DNA from: Papaver somniferum
Taxonomy: Eukaryota > Streptophyta > Magnoliopsida > Ranunculales > Papaveraceae
DNA length: 64,000 bases
Reading direction: 5' to 3'
Assembly: GCF_003573695.1 (NCBI RefSeq)
Contig: NC_039358.1
Span: 157,346,920 to 157,410,919, forward strand
Below, one piece after another: positions 11,226 through 22,154 of the stretch. The translations under genes and the position numbers were made by a program. Each line of letters begins with the position of its first letter. The stretch's first letter is position 1. The notes below the pieces were generated by a model that worked only from the letters and a program-made list of their open reading frames with translations, did no database searches and was not told where the DNA came from.

Positions 11226-13626
11226 AAGTGGGGGTACAACAACCTCACCCAATATTTCGCTTAGCAATCTGTATGGACTAACTCCAATATTTTTTTCAAG
11301 AGAATCAACTAGACAATTAGACTCAATCTTAAGAGAAGTATATCAAAGAGTTATATCTCAATTTCTCAATTCAATACTTACTCAAGAAAATAACAATCTG
11401 CGAGTCTAATTGAACACAAGAGAAATTCACTTGAACGGTACCAAATACTAATGTTCAAGGATCAATCAATTTCAATCAACAACCAAAGGTTGGATTTACC
11501 AATTGATCGATTCAACGCACAACCTGTGATATTTCAATTATATAAAAAAATATAATATGTAAAAGAAATAACACAGACACCAGAAGTTTTGTTAACGAGG
11601 AAACCGCAAATGCAGAAAAACCCCGGGACCTAGTCCAGATTGAACACACACTGAATTAAGCCACTACAGACACTAGCCTACTATAAACTAACTTCGGTCT
11701 AGACTTTAGTTGAACCCCAATGAATCTCACACCGATCCAAGGTACAGTTGCGCTCCTTACGTCTCTGATCCCAACAGGATATTACGTACTTGATTCCCTT
11801 AGCTGATCTCACCCACAACTAAGAGTTGCTACGACCCAAATTTGAAGACTTTAATAAACAAATCTGTGTCACACAGAAAGTCTACAGTAATAGATAAATA
11901 TGTCTCCCACAGAAATACCTACGAGTTTTGTTCCGTCTTTTGATGAATCAAGGTGAACAGGAACCAATTGATAAAACGGACTTATATTTCCGAAGAACAT
12001 CCTAGAAATATCAATGACCTCACAATAATATTAATCGACTAGCGAAACAAGATGTTGTGGAATCACAAACGATGCGACGAAGATATTTGTGACTACTTTT
12101 CTATCTTGCCTATCGGAGGATTAATCTCGAGCCAATTTTACAAATGTACTCAATACGACAGAAACAACAAGATCAGATCACGCAACTACAGAGAAAATAG
12201 TTGGGTCTGGCTTCACAATCCCAATGAAGTCTTCAAGTCGTTAACCTACAGGGTCTCGATAGAAACCTAAGGTTAAAGGATAATCGACTCTAGATTATAC
12301 AACTAGTATCACACAAGAGGTGTGGGGATTAGGTTTCCCAGTTGCTAGAGTTCTCCTTTATATAGTCTTCAAATCAGGGTCTGCAATCAATGCTACCTTG
12401 GTAACAAAGCATTCAATATTCACCGTTAGATAAAAACCTGATTAGATTCAAGCTAATATCTTTCAACCATTAGATCGAATCTTAGCTTGCTATAACATAT
12501 GAAATGCACGTTCATTTAGGTTTGTGTAACCGTACCTAAACGTGTACACCTAGTTGGTTCAACAGTAGTTAACCAAATGGTTATCCATATGAGAACTTTC
12601 ATATCAACCTTATTCATCTTCACCATAACTAGTCCAAATGACTCAAATGAACTAGTTCAAGAGTTGTTCAATTGCTTATATCTTATAAAAGTATACAAGA
12701 CACAATCGAAGCAAAATCGGTTTTGATTCAATCGAATTGATTCATGAACAAACCAATCTTATAAAGTAACACACTTAAGTATGCGTACTTAAGTAACTGG
12801 ATTTGAGTTTGTTTTGGTTTTCAAACTCAGCAGAAATTCACGGACGTGAACTTTCCGCTAGTATGCATACGGGTACGCATACTTAGGTAACCGGATTGAG
12901 TTGGTTTTGATTTCCAAACTCAGCAGAAATTCACGGTTGTGAACTTCCGCCAGTATGCGTACGGATACGCAAACTTACCCAGTCTCCATCAACCATTCAG
13001 TACACACACAAGTATGCATACATTTGGTTGTCGGTTTTGGACTTATACACTAATGTGCGCACACGGTATATGCTTATATCCAAAGATGGTTACATATTCT
13101 AAACTCTTTATTTCAATCATTGAAACATTCTTAGAGGATGTTATATAGAGGTTATTCACACTTTATTTTTCATCAAAGCGATTTTCAAGATATTGAAATA
13201 ATCAACATGCCTTTCGTCACTTGTAAATATGAGCTTGCCAAAGCGAAAGCTTACCAGCACATATTTCGAGAAATAGATAAGCGAGATAAACTCGGCTCGA
13301 AATAACAAATGTGTGTAATCGAAGTCTATATAGCAATACGACTTTTGTCTCAGGATAGGAGATAGAGTAGATAGATTTTTGAGTGATACATAAGTTCAAG
13401 TCTCCACATACCTTTTAGTCGATGAAGATCCACCAGTTCCTTGAATAGTTCTTCGTCTTTGCATGATGAACGCCATGGAGTCTAGTGCTCAACTACACTT
13501 TCTATCCTAGTCCAAGACTTAGCTATAAGTAGACTAGAAATCAAGACTTATATTTTTGGCAACTAAACTTGACAAACAAGCTTGAGATAGCAACGCTTGC
13601 GAGTTCGACCGAGCAGTGCTCTAACA
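11221..13626 (-). repeat. 5' LTR of Copia-type element b
   Basis: The LTR is about 2.4 kb. Its start matches the LTRs at 32734 and 39032 (CACCCAATATTTCGCTTAGC and so on), and it ends GCTCTAACA at 13626. It has a minus-strand TATA box (TATATAAA) at 12357-12364 and three tandem units with TATGCGTAC-type inverted repeats at about 12775-12985. The flank after the end is ATAAT, a possible target duplication whose partner lies outside the window. Confidence 0.8.
12357..12364 (-). promoter_or_regulatory. TATA box in Copia family-B LTR
   Basis: TATATAAA on the minus strand. Equivalent boxes lie at 33861-33868 and 40149-40156. The copy in the truncated LTR at 6253 was cut by the copy-a insertion. Confidence 0.55.
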
Positions 13627-14788
13627 ATAATAATGATTGTTTCGATATATCCAGGAGGAGATTATCATGGATAAACAAGGCGTTGATGATGTTCATTCGT
13701 CTTCGGAAGGTGGTGATAAAGAGAATCCTCAAGAGTCGGAACTGAATGAGGTCATAATGCTTCTAATGGTGAAGCCGAAAATATCGATCCCTCGAACGGT
13801 TTAAAGACCACTCAAGTAAGTGTCCATCTTGTATTTTCTTCATAGAAGTATAAAATTGTTTATTTGTGAATGAATGAATGACAATCCATGTGAATAAATG
13901 AGAAGTCTTGCCGAAATACGTCAACAGAAAATTCAGAATTCAGTCTTTTAGTAAAAACACTGTAGAATCTTCATCCAACATCAGATTTTCACGATATACC
14001 GCAGTTTTATTATGCCCAGGAAATTTCCTAGCTTTATGACTTTTTGAGTTTTGAGCATGTTTAGGGGTCGTAATAGATGAAACAGTACACTTCCAGGAAG
14101 CATTTCAGAAAATTTCCCGCTGGCATGTATTCGGATGTTTCGGCTGTATCCTTTTGCTCGTTCATCTAATTATTGTGAATTTTGGATATGTTGTAAAGAA
14201 CATCCATACGAAGATAATGAAATATGACTCAACCTCAAATTCCTTACCAATTGCTCCCAGTTTGTCATCTTATACAGGGCAGTGTAAAATCTCCTCAAAT
14301 GAGTTTGTTGTAAAACGTCTTTTTATGAATTTTACACTATTTGCTCATGTTTTGAATGCATAATGAAGAACTTTGATGATGTTAGATCACTTACATTCTG
14401 AATTTGATGATTTCTTTTGATTTCCATTCTTGGAGTGTTCTAATCCCATGTAATCCTCATATTAGGTGCCAAATGACGAAGTTGAGGATTATGAAACCAA
14501 TAATGATGATTCAAACAATATGGTGAATCGAAATGATGATATTACCATATCCGTTCTTCAGGGCCATGAGAATGTTGCTACTGAAGTTGTTGAAGAGACG
14601 AGGCTCAAGTCACCATTACTTCAGAGATAAAAGAAACCGGGCCATGAATAGAAGAAACTGCTCCTGCTCCAGCGGTAGAAGAAACTGCTTCAATGATTGC
14701 ATAAGTTTCTCCAATTAATAGAAGAAGTCGCTCCAATGATTGAGACCCGTATGGTGGTGCACGAATACCCTAATGCAGGGATTGTCTT
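13627..14788 (+). pseudogene. 5' part of a decayed host gene (PEARLI4-like)
   Basis: A start codon near 13668 opens an acidic exon (MDKQGVDDVHSSSEGGDKEN) that shifts frame after about 25 codons. It ends at a good donor, CAAgtaagtg, near 13815. About 650 bp later an acceptor (atattag) near 14465 opens a second acidic exon (VPNDEVEDYETNNDDSNN) with internal stops and Glu/Thr/Pro repeats, ending EYPNAGIV at 14788. The coding sense then stops exactly at the retroelement boundary and resumes at 18643 in the same frame. The acidic N-terminus suits the plant PEARLI4/phospholipase-like family, but alone it proves nothing. The link to the 3' part rests on the target-site duplication and the joining frame. 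It is inactive because of frameshifts, stops and the insertion. Confidence 0.55.
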
Positions 14789-14885
14789 TGTTTGAGCGCA
14801 AAAGTTGGACGGTTGTGATGCTTTTTGAGACTCTAGTGAAGGCACCATTGGCCCTGGCGTTACCATCTCACACCAGTTGGATACG

Positions 14886-15530
14886 ATGTTTGGTGCAATG
14901 TTGTTGTACCAGGTGTACGCTCTCCCAGTAAATGACTCCAGAAAACGAGAGATGTGTTCACGAGCATTACCAGTTCCGTCATAAAGGGAAAATTGAGGAG
15001 AAGATTATCCTCTCGGAAGAGGAACTCTTTGCACATTAGGAGGATAAGGAGGCTGATACTGGTGAGGGTCCACCAGATTATCCTTTCCTCGATGATGGAC
15101 AAGTCGTTCTGGATCCTCACGGGTGATGAAATTGGACGACTGATTCCTTTCCCTTGAGTGCTCAGGAGCAGCACGAGTTTCTTCATCTATGAACGCACGC
15201 CCTGTTGAAGTGCTTGCGCCAAAAGTGTTGAAAGTACTCCTCATTGGTATTATGAACTGACACGGCTCTTGTAGTAGTCACTCCAAAGTGAGTACCTCTT
15301 TCTGAGTTGTAGTCATGTCCGTCTGAGCCTTAGCGAGAACTTCTTATCTTTCCATTGAATCAATAATGGTGATAGGGATTGGCCTCCTCTGGCTCCTCCG
15401 GTCTCTCGTCCTGATGGGGAAGTGGCAGTATCTCTAGTAACGACCGGGGGCGTTATGCTCGAAGAAATATTGGTGGCGGCAGCGGCTCTGGCTCTGTTGA
15501 TCGGAGGTGTCACACCTAAGGGAGTGTCTC
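14886..15530 (-). pseudogene. Gag fragment of element E2
   Basis: This minus-strand fragment is related to the gags of E1 and E3. From high to low coordinate it has an Ala/Ser/Thr-rich N-terminus (15313-15513), a segment with GKDNLVDPHQYQPPYPPNVQ near 15060, and the core beginning GRAYTWYNNIAP near 14890-14930, where it is cut by the deletion. Frameshifts divide it. No protease or RT follows. Confidence 0.7.
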
Positions 15531-16218
15531 GCTGTTGTCCGGGTTGACATAATAGGCGAAACCTTTATGATGATTTGAAGATGGGTCAAGCCTCCTTTGT
15601 TGTTGTAGATGTACGAACTCTCGGAATTACGCCATGTTCTGGATCTACACGTTTTGTTGATGAAGTGGTAGCGGATATTCCTGACTTTTAATTGGTAGCA
15701 GTGGTGGAATAGAGATAAACCTTTTCTTTTGTGATCTCTGCAGGTATCTCCCTAGGACTCCAATAGTGTTGAGATTTGTTGTCGACTATCTCCATACTGG
15801 AACAACAACTAAGCGAATCTTCACTTTATCTTTCTGGGTGTGGACCCTTTGAGGCATTTATGTCTTTCTTTATACAACACTTATGGTGTTTGCAGAAAAG
15901 GTGGTTGCTTCATCCGGATCTCCAGAGAAGCCGTTGCGTTCTTCTAAGTAGTAGTCACGTCTTCTTGTGTCTCCACTCGGCTCTCTGGTCCTTTCATCTG
16001 GGAGATTTACTGGTGCTCATCTATCCAAGGCATTTCCAGTAGCATTTCTTGAAAAAAAATTTTTTATGAAGCTTCTTAGCGAATGAAACACCAAAATTGA
16101 AATTGGTTGTTGAACCTAATTGAATTTAACGATTGAATTGGATCTAAGATCCACCCTTTTGAAATTGAGAAAACTGGAATGAATATTGAAATATTGATTT
16201 TGTAACCGAGAGATCAAT

Positions 16219-16237
16219 CTCCCACTGTGGTCGCCAA
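16219..16237 (-). other. Primer-binding site of E2
   Basis: The same TTGGCGACCACAGTGGGAG block as in E1, immediately beside the LTR start at 16239. Confidence 0.65.
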
Positions 16238-16238
16238 T

Positions 16239-18642
16239 TGTTTGAGGGCAAAAACCGATTCTGTTGTTTTTGGTAAATTTGGGTGTGTTGATGAGAAACG
16301 ATTTCAAACCCTAAACAAATGCACTGCACGAGAGTACTTTTGAGTTCGAGAGATCAATCTGTAAGACTCTGTCCTAAACCAAGAAATGGTCGTTCTAGAT
16401 TCAATTCGGTCACAAGGTGAAGGAGAAGGGTTGATCTTAGGGAGGGAAGCGAAGAAGGTGTTTGAGATCAAAATGTTGAATTATGAAGGTGTGTTTGTTT
16501 ATGACTTGTATCAAAATGTGGAACTGGCTTGCAGAATGTAAGCTATCAGTTCTTGGTGTTTTCTGGATACGTGTGTTGATAACACCTGTGTTCCCCTGTC
16601 GAAATAGGTCGAAAACCTATTTATACAAGTCATTTGAGCGCAACCCTGATCTCGTAGGAAGTGGAGGAGGTTAAGTAATGGAGTAATGGATTCGTGTAAG
16701 AGGTGGTGATCATTGCGTGGTCACACCTTCACCCACTACTCCATCATTGTTAACCGTCCGTCCTTTCCTGACACGTTCTCGTAATGGGCGCGTTGCATGC
16801 CGCAAGCTATAAACCGCCAGACCAATACCCCAGTAAGTATCCCCCAGTTTGTGACATGTTTGATGTCTCGAGTAGGTGGGCCAAGTCGTGGTACTTGCCG
16901 CAAAGAATAGCATACAGTGCTATTAGGTGAAACAACTAAGTTGTTTATGGAGTCGATATTCATTAAATATCGCATGTGTTCGATGCATGTAATGCATCGC
17001 TTTTAAGCAAGCAACTCAAGACAATCGATATGCATGAAGCATCATTGTTTTTGGGCACGATTGAATCAGTCACGGATTGAGTAGCACGACCGACCATCTT
17101 TGGGTGATCGTTTGAGGACCCTATGAATGTGTTATGACTTGGTCGATCACCCTTGTGGAGGATGAATGGACGGTGATATCAATGTTGCTTTGTTAGCGTT
17201 TGAAAAATAAATCTATGTCATCCAACTAGGCTGGCAAAGCTGGATGGCCGTGATCAATCTGCGGCAGTTGTCCACTGTCATTGACGCAATTTTTAGGGTT
17301 TTAGGGGCCGCGTGGCTAACCCCCCTTTGGGAGAGCGAATCGAGGTTCTGCGTGTTAGTTAGAGCAGGTCGATCGACCTTGTGCAAAGGTGGGTTGCCGG
17401 AGAGCGTGCTGATATCTCCTGAGCCACCTAAAATTAGATCTAAGCCCCTCAATTTGGATAACGAAGATGAATGGCCGTGATCGATTTGCGGCGGTAACAT
17501 ATTTCCGCAAACACCAATTAGGTTTTAAAACATCCGTGTCTTCCCTAGTTCGATCGAACGACTTGATGCTTTAAAGGCTTGTCGCGAGTAGGTCGATCGA
17601 CCAAGGAAGGAGTTGGGCCACCAATGAATACTTTGGTGCTTCTTAGATCGTTCGAGATGCGATCTATGCCATCAAATTAGGCTAGCCAAGTTGGACGGAC
17701 ACGATCGATTTGCAGCAGTTGTATACTACCGCGACCCAATTTAGGGTTTTGAATACGGCGTGTTTGCTCGAGTTTGGGCAAACGGTTGAGCACCCTATAG
17801 GCTTGCCGCAAGTATGTCGATTGACAAAGGGGAGACTTGGGCCGCCAATGAACATGCTGACACTTCCTCAATCGTTTGTAGGAAGATCTAAGCCGTCCAA
17901 CTAGGCTGGAAAAGTTGGACGGTTGTGATGCGTTTTGAGACTCTTTTTAACGGTTTCAGCTCGCTCGAGATATTTTCATACAGCGCGATCACCCATGTTT
18001 GGGGTCGGCGTTCGAAGCACTTGTGGCTGAAGGAATGGGACTTGATCGACTAGGGCACTAGTGGGCCCGTCGGCGGTCACTACGGTGATTGCCCAGTTCT
18101 GTTAGGAGTAAGCTACGCTTGTTAAATCGTGTGGCCAAGTTGTGTGGACGTGATCGTTTCTGAGACTGATATTAACAGTCTGGATTTTCTTTAAGAATAA
18201 TATGCATTCAATCACGCTAACTTTAATTAAAAAGTGTGTGAACGCGTTGATCTCTTTGTCAGAGAGAGATGTAGCATGTATGATTATTTTTGTGCAGATC
18301 TCAATACTGGCACTTCGGGAGATTCATGCTACTCTGCTGAGAGTGAAAACTTAATCATCATGTCATGTCAATGATGAGAGTTCGGCTAAGAACGTAGCAC
18401 GGAAAATACTAGGCAAATCATGCATTAATTAACAATGCTGGTATAGAATGGAAATCATAGAATATTTGGGATTGCTACTACGCGCACCATTCTGAGTGAA
18501 TTTCATATACATTAAATTGCTCAATGAGCGAGGAGGTTTTTTGTACTCATCACTTTTCAAATGGCTTTACCCCTTGCAGGGTGACAACGCATTAAATACT
18601 GGTATTACAATTTTAGTCTTGAACTAAAAAACACCATCAACA
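16239..18642 (-). repeat. 5' LTR of element E2
   Basis: It starts TGTTTGAGGGC and ends CACCATCAACA. Its first 900 bp are clearly related to the E1 and E3 LTRs, including the block from AGAGATCAATCTGTAAGACT and the TATA box at 16618-16625. Its right end matches the E1 LTR end. The middle differs and consists of a ~225-bp tandem array. Confidence 0.75.
17211..18180. repeat. ~225-bp tandem repeat inside the E2 LTR
   Basis: Units begin ATCTA(A/T)G.C..CAA..TAGGCT near 17211, 17438, 17662 and 17886, with a weaker fifth near 18123. Spacing is 227, 224, 224 and 237 bp. Each unit contains a GTTGGACGG-like segment followed by GTGATCGATTTGCGGCAG and a GGTCGATCGACC-like palindrome. The units are well diverged, so the array is old. 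Confidence 0.75.
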
Positions 18643-19190
18643 GTCTTTGATCCTCCATTTGGTGAGTTATACTCCCGTACCATGAGCTAGTTGGCGGATT
18701 TAGTGTTCTTACTGGATATGTCAGCATGTATGAGGAATTGTGGAAGAGGTATGGTCATATTGTCTTTACCAAAGACCCCAAACGTAGTTACTTCTTGACA
18801 ATGCAAGTAGGAGATATCTTGCGTGTTATAAGTGATATACGAACCAGAGATAAAAGTGTTGTTACTCCATGTACTCTTTCATTGGGAGTACAATTTGGAG
18901 AATTCTGAGAAACTTGGCTTCAATGTGAAATGGCTTCTTCAAAGAATCAACATTATCAATGACACACTTGAAAAGAACATACCCTTTCCCAGTGATGTTG
19001 TGGTGGAGAAGGAGGCCAAGATTGCTAGATTGACCGATCGAAGAGCTGAAGTTGGAGAAGGCGGCTTTGCAAGTATTGAAGAATGCAGAGGAGCGGAAAT
19101 CTTACTTTACCGGTTTCTTTTAGTTTTCCTTCCATCATATCTTGACTTTAAACTTATGAGAGACATGAGGTTTTACTTTTGGTTTTGGTT
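18643..19190 (+). pseudogene. 3' part of the PEARLI4-like host pseudogene
   Basis: Coding sense resumes at the target duplication with FDPPFGELYS and, after a frame change, reads VGGFSVLTGYVSMYEELWKR then YGHI near 18690-18760. It continues DILRVISDI, then after a frameshift near 18870 a segment with WEYNLENSEKLGFNVKWL (18870-18945) and EKEAKIARLTDRRAEV to about 19050. The order Y-x3-W-x2-YGHI, a helical stretch, then WE-x5-AEKLGF-x2-WL matches what I know of the C-terminal domain of plant PEARLI4 phospholipase-like proteins. No catalytic function is established for that family. The 3' end near 19190 runs into T- and G-rich DNA. The gene is dead. Confidence 0.55.
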
Positions 19191-19429
19191 TTGATTTTGA
19201 TTTTGATTAATTGGTTTTGGGTAAGTGGATTGAGGATTTTTTCTTGGATTTGATAGAGATTTTTTCTTTAAGCAAAATGAACTTTGATAGAATGCTGAAT
19301 TCAAATATTGAATGCAAGTGTTGCATATGTGTTGGAGGAATTGAAAATACAGATGAAATAAAATCCTAAAATGCAAACTTTAGATGTCTTGGATGCTCGT
19401 GCGAACGTCTAACACCTCAAACATCGAAT
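19191..19429. other. AT-rich spacer, no gene seen
   Basis: A simple (GATTTT)n-like run near 19185-19210 is followed by AT-rich DNA. It may hold the pseudogene's 3' UTR and the truncated 3' end of element E3. No LTR is recognisable here. Confidence 0.4.
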
Positions 19430-19985
19430 GTATCAGACGTTAAATGCTTTGAGCCAATTTTCTTGTATTACTGGCATGCTCATCTCGCCCTTCACATCAG
19501 CTAACTTGTAGTATCCTCCAACAACCGACTTAGTAATCATAAAAGGCCCTTCCCAGTTGGAGTTCCTTGCAGAATGAAGATTACGTTTAGTTGCTTTGAG
19601 AACCAAATCTCCTTCATGTAACTTGTTAGGCTTGATCGTTCGTGCTCTGAATATTTTCTATTGGTTAGGCATTCCTTTTACAGTGGGATTCCATGCTTGT
19701 GCATGCATCGGAGATTTCCAATTTCGTGGCACATGTGGACACTCGTGCAATGCTATGGGAGAATATCCAAGGTAATACTTTGACATCATTTCAGCAATAA
19801 ATGTCTCATTGAGATGCTCGATTTGGAGAGGCTCCACATTCAAACACTTAGTAAAATATTGTTGAGGTGAGGTTACCCACTCATAGCATCTTGCAACAGC
19901 CAGGTTGTTGACGGAATAGAGTCCCCGGACTAGGAGAATATGTTTGAAAATATATAATATGGGCGCATGATGAGGGATGAGACTT
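19430..19985 (-). pseudogene. Integrase C-terminal remnant of element E3
   Basis: The minus strand from about 19640 reads KLHEGDLVLKATKRNLHSAR, then NSNWEGPFMITKSVVGGYY and ends near ENWLKAFN at about 19440. This is the GPY/F-type C-terminal module of Ty3-gypsy integrases, which binds DNA non-specifically. Upstream sequence at 19658-19985 is collinear coding-like DNA. The catalytic core, RNase H and RT are absent. Just 200 bp away the protease begins, so a deletion removed most of pol. Confidence 0.65.
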
Positions 19986-19987
19986 TC

Positions 19988-20409
19988 CTAAGTGCGGAAT
20001 CTCTTGAAAAATGCTAACGCATGTTCTCCAGGTTCTTGCTTCAAATCCATCAGAGTTTTGAATTCCTCCAGGTGTTCTGATGGGGTGTCCATCATGTCTT
20101 CTGAGTCAGATCTTTCCACATCAAAGAAATGTGCAACCGAACGCGCTTCCTCAGTAGTCATCTTTTCAACATGAATCCACATTCGTCCAATGACCATATC
20201 ATACCCAGGATCCTCCCTGATTATGTGAAATTAGGTTTCTGCCCAAGTTGAACCAATTTTAATTTTGAGAATGATGTAGCCATACGCATCTCTGGGTATA
20301 CCCTCATGATCCCTGACTGAGATATGAGCATGGGAAGCTTCTTGTCGAGTAATGCCCGCAACTCTGAGAGTCTTTCAAAGAATAATAATGTCAGCCGTGC
20401 CAACATCGG
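19988..20409 (-). pseudogene. Aspartic protease remnant of element E3
   Basis: The minus strand reads from about 20409 TDVGTADIII and continues, with frame changes, through GYIILKIKIGSTWAETQFHI near 20230 and DPGYDMVIGRMWIHV near 20170-20200. The VIGR-x-WIH block is the flap-to-C-terminal signature of gypsy proteases. The catalytic triad reads DVG here rather than the usual D-S/T-G, so the protease would be inactive or diverged. It follows gag directly. Confidence 0.55.
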
Positions 20410-22090
20410 TTAGCGCTCTTTTGAACTCACTTCCTTTGATATGGACTGTGGTAAGAAGTCCCCAGTCGTACATATCCTTTTTGTGGCTGGAGGTTCATGG
20501 AGCATTTCTGGAATGGACAAGCGTTTCCATGGTACTATGTGATTCAAAACCATGAATATATCTTTCCTCTGAGCCTTTGACAGATAAATAAATTCACACA
20601 CATGCTCAATCAAGGATTGAACTGCTTCTTTTACGGGTTGTTCAGAGAGGGTGAAAGTACTGATTGGGAGAGGATTTCTGTGCACCCCTTCAGTCCCCAG
20701 TTCTCTTGAGTCAACCTTTTCTTTGAAGATGCGCTTCAAGATTCTACAATCGCTTGTTGGATGACTGAAAAATCTATGAAAGCGGCAATAACGTGGATTC
20801 TTCATCTCCTCCTCAGTTAGTTCTCTCCTGATAGGAGGCAGTTTGATCACACCATCTTGGATACAGACTTCTAATAGCTCGATCACCTCATCAATGGGAA
20901 AAGGAAATTATGTCCTGCCTGGTCGTTTTGCTGACGTTGAGTCGGTGCTTGTGCATTTCGAGTTTGGTTATCCTTGTTTAATGCTTTTGCAGGGGCCTGG
21001 GATGTTAGAGAAGCGTTCTTATGTTGTGTATCAACCTTTCTTTTGCTCCCTTCAGCAACAACATTTGTGGAGGGTTGAAGGTTGTATTGCTTATTGATCA
21101 GGCGCCTGGTGCTGCCTTGAGTTCCTTGTGGTTCCTCGACTTTTGTAGATTTTGCTCTTTCCAGTAAGGCTGGAGAAGTGGTCGCTGACCGTTTGGATAC
21201 TTCATGAAGCACTAAGAAAGTATGGAATCGAAGATTCTCCAGCTAAGCTCTGTAGACTGGGATCATTCCATTAATGTACAAGTCTACAAGTTGTTGTTCA
21301 ATGACATTTGGATCATGACAATCCAAAGCTTGGACTCTGAATATTTTCACATAGTCGTTCAGATGTTCAGTATTCTTCTGTAATATCCTTCCCAGATCAG
21401 AGAGAGTAACTTGTTCCGAGACGAAGAAGTATTTACGTTAGAAAGCATTAATCATTTCTCCCCAACTGGTGATACTTCCTGGCGCAATATTATTGTACCA
21501 GGTATATGCTCGTCCGGTCAGAGATTTTGAAAATTCCTTCAGACGGAAAACATGATCGGGTAACATGTTCTCGAGCATTGCATGTTCCATCATAGAGTGT
21601 GAACGTTGGAGAAGTGTAACCCTTCGGAAGAGGAATTCTCTGTGTAGCAGCATGATATGGAGATTGATGACGATGGATAGAGGACGTCTTATCTTTTCCA
21701 CGATTCTCTGGGAGACGCTCCAAATCTTCACGAGTGATGAAATTTGATGGTTCCTTCGCTGGAGGGTTGTCCGCAACAATTTCATCATATTACAGAATCT
21801 GGATTGGGTAAATGTTAGGGTCAATGGCCGAGGATACTTCTTTGGACTTTCCTTTTTCTTTCTCTAACTGACGCTGGGGATGAGCTTGTTCAGGAGATAA
21901 CTTGTCTGTGAGATTCTTGAGATGAGTACATAGCTCCTTCTGTGTTGTATCCATGTCTATTTGATTCTTGGCGAGAATTTTCTAAATCTTCATGAGATCC
22001 GTTATGGTAGGTGGATTTTCTCTGATTTCTTTAGGAGATCGACCAAAGAGAGGATTACTTCCAATGTTGGTTTAAGGAAGAGTGGCATCA
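20410..22090 (-). pseudogene. Gag of Tat/Ogre-like element E3
   Basis: From high to low coordinate: a decayed N-terminus (21.9-22.09 kb), the core LTGRAYTWYNNIAPGSITSW (21440-21530), a basic linker (20883-21212), and an ORF at 20410-20886. That ORF has YCRFHRFFSHPTSDCRILKR, the C-x2-H-x4-H-x4-C knuckle variant typical of Tat-lineage gag. The core is cut by a stop near 21437 and several frameshifts. It is the best-preserved gag of the three Tat-like copies and shows the order of parts missing from E1 and E2. Confidence 0.75.
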
Positions 22091-22133
22091 GTAGCACCAC
22101 CGTTGGAATTGAGATTGCAACCGAGAGATTAAT

Positions 22134-22152
22134 CTCCCACTGTGGTCGCCAA
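22134..22152 (-). other. Primer-binding site of E3
   Basis: The third copy of the TTGGCGACCACAGTGGGAG block, two bases before the LTR start at 22155. Confidence 0.65.
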
Positions 22153-22154
22153 TC

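Larger units (their letters stand above)
14789..18642 (-). mobile_element. Tat/Ogre-like element E2, internally deleted, in an exon
   Basis: Terminal TG (TGTTTGAGCGCAAAA at 14789) and CA (CACCATCAACA ending 18642) are flanked by the direct repeat GTCTT at 14784-14788 and 18643-18647, a 5-bp target duplication. The 5' LTR is 16239-18642. The left (3') LTR is reduced to its first 15 bp plus a piece resembling 17911-17942, then gag begins directly. All of protease, RT, RNase H and integrase is missing. It lies in an exon of the PEARLI4-like pseudogene. Confidence 0.75.

Noticed and set aside
17244..17904. ORFs on both strands at 17.2-17.9 kb
   Set aside because: They fall in the 225-bp LTR tandem array and repeat with it.
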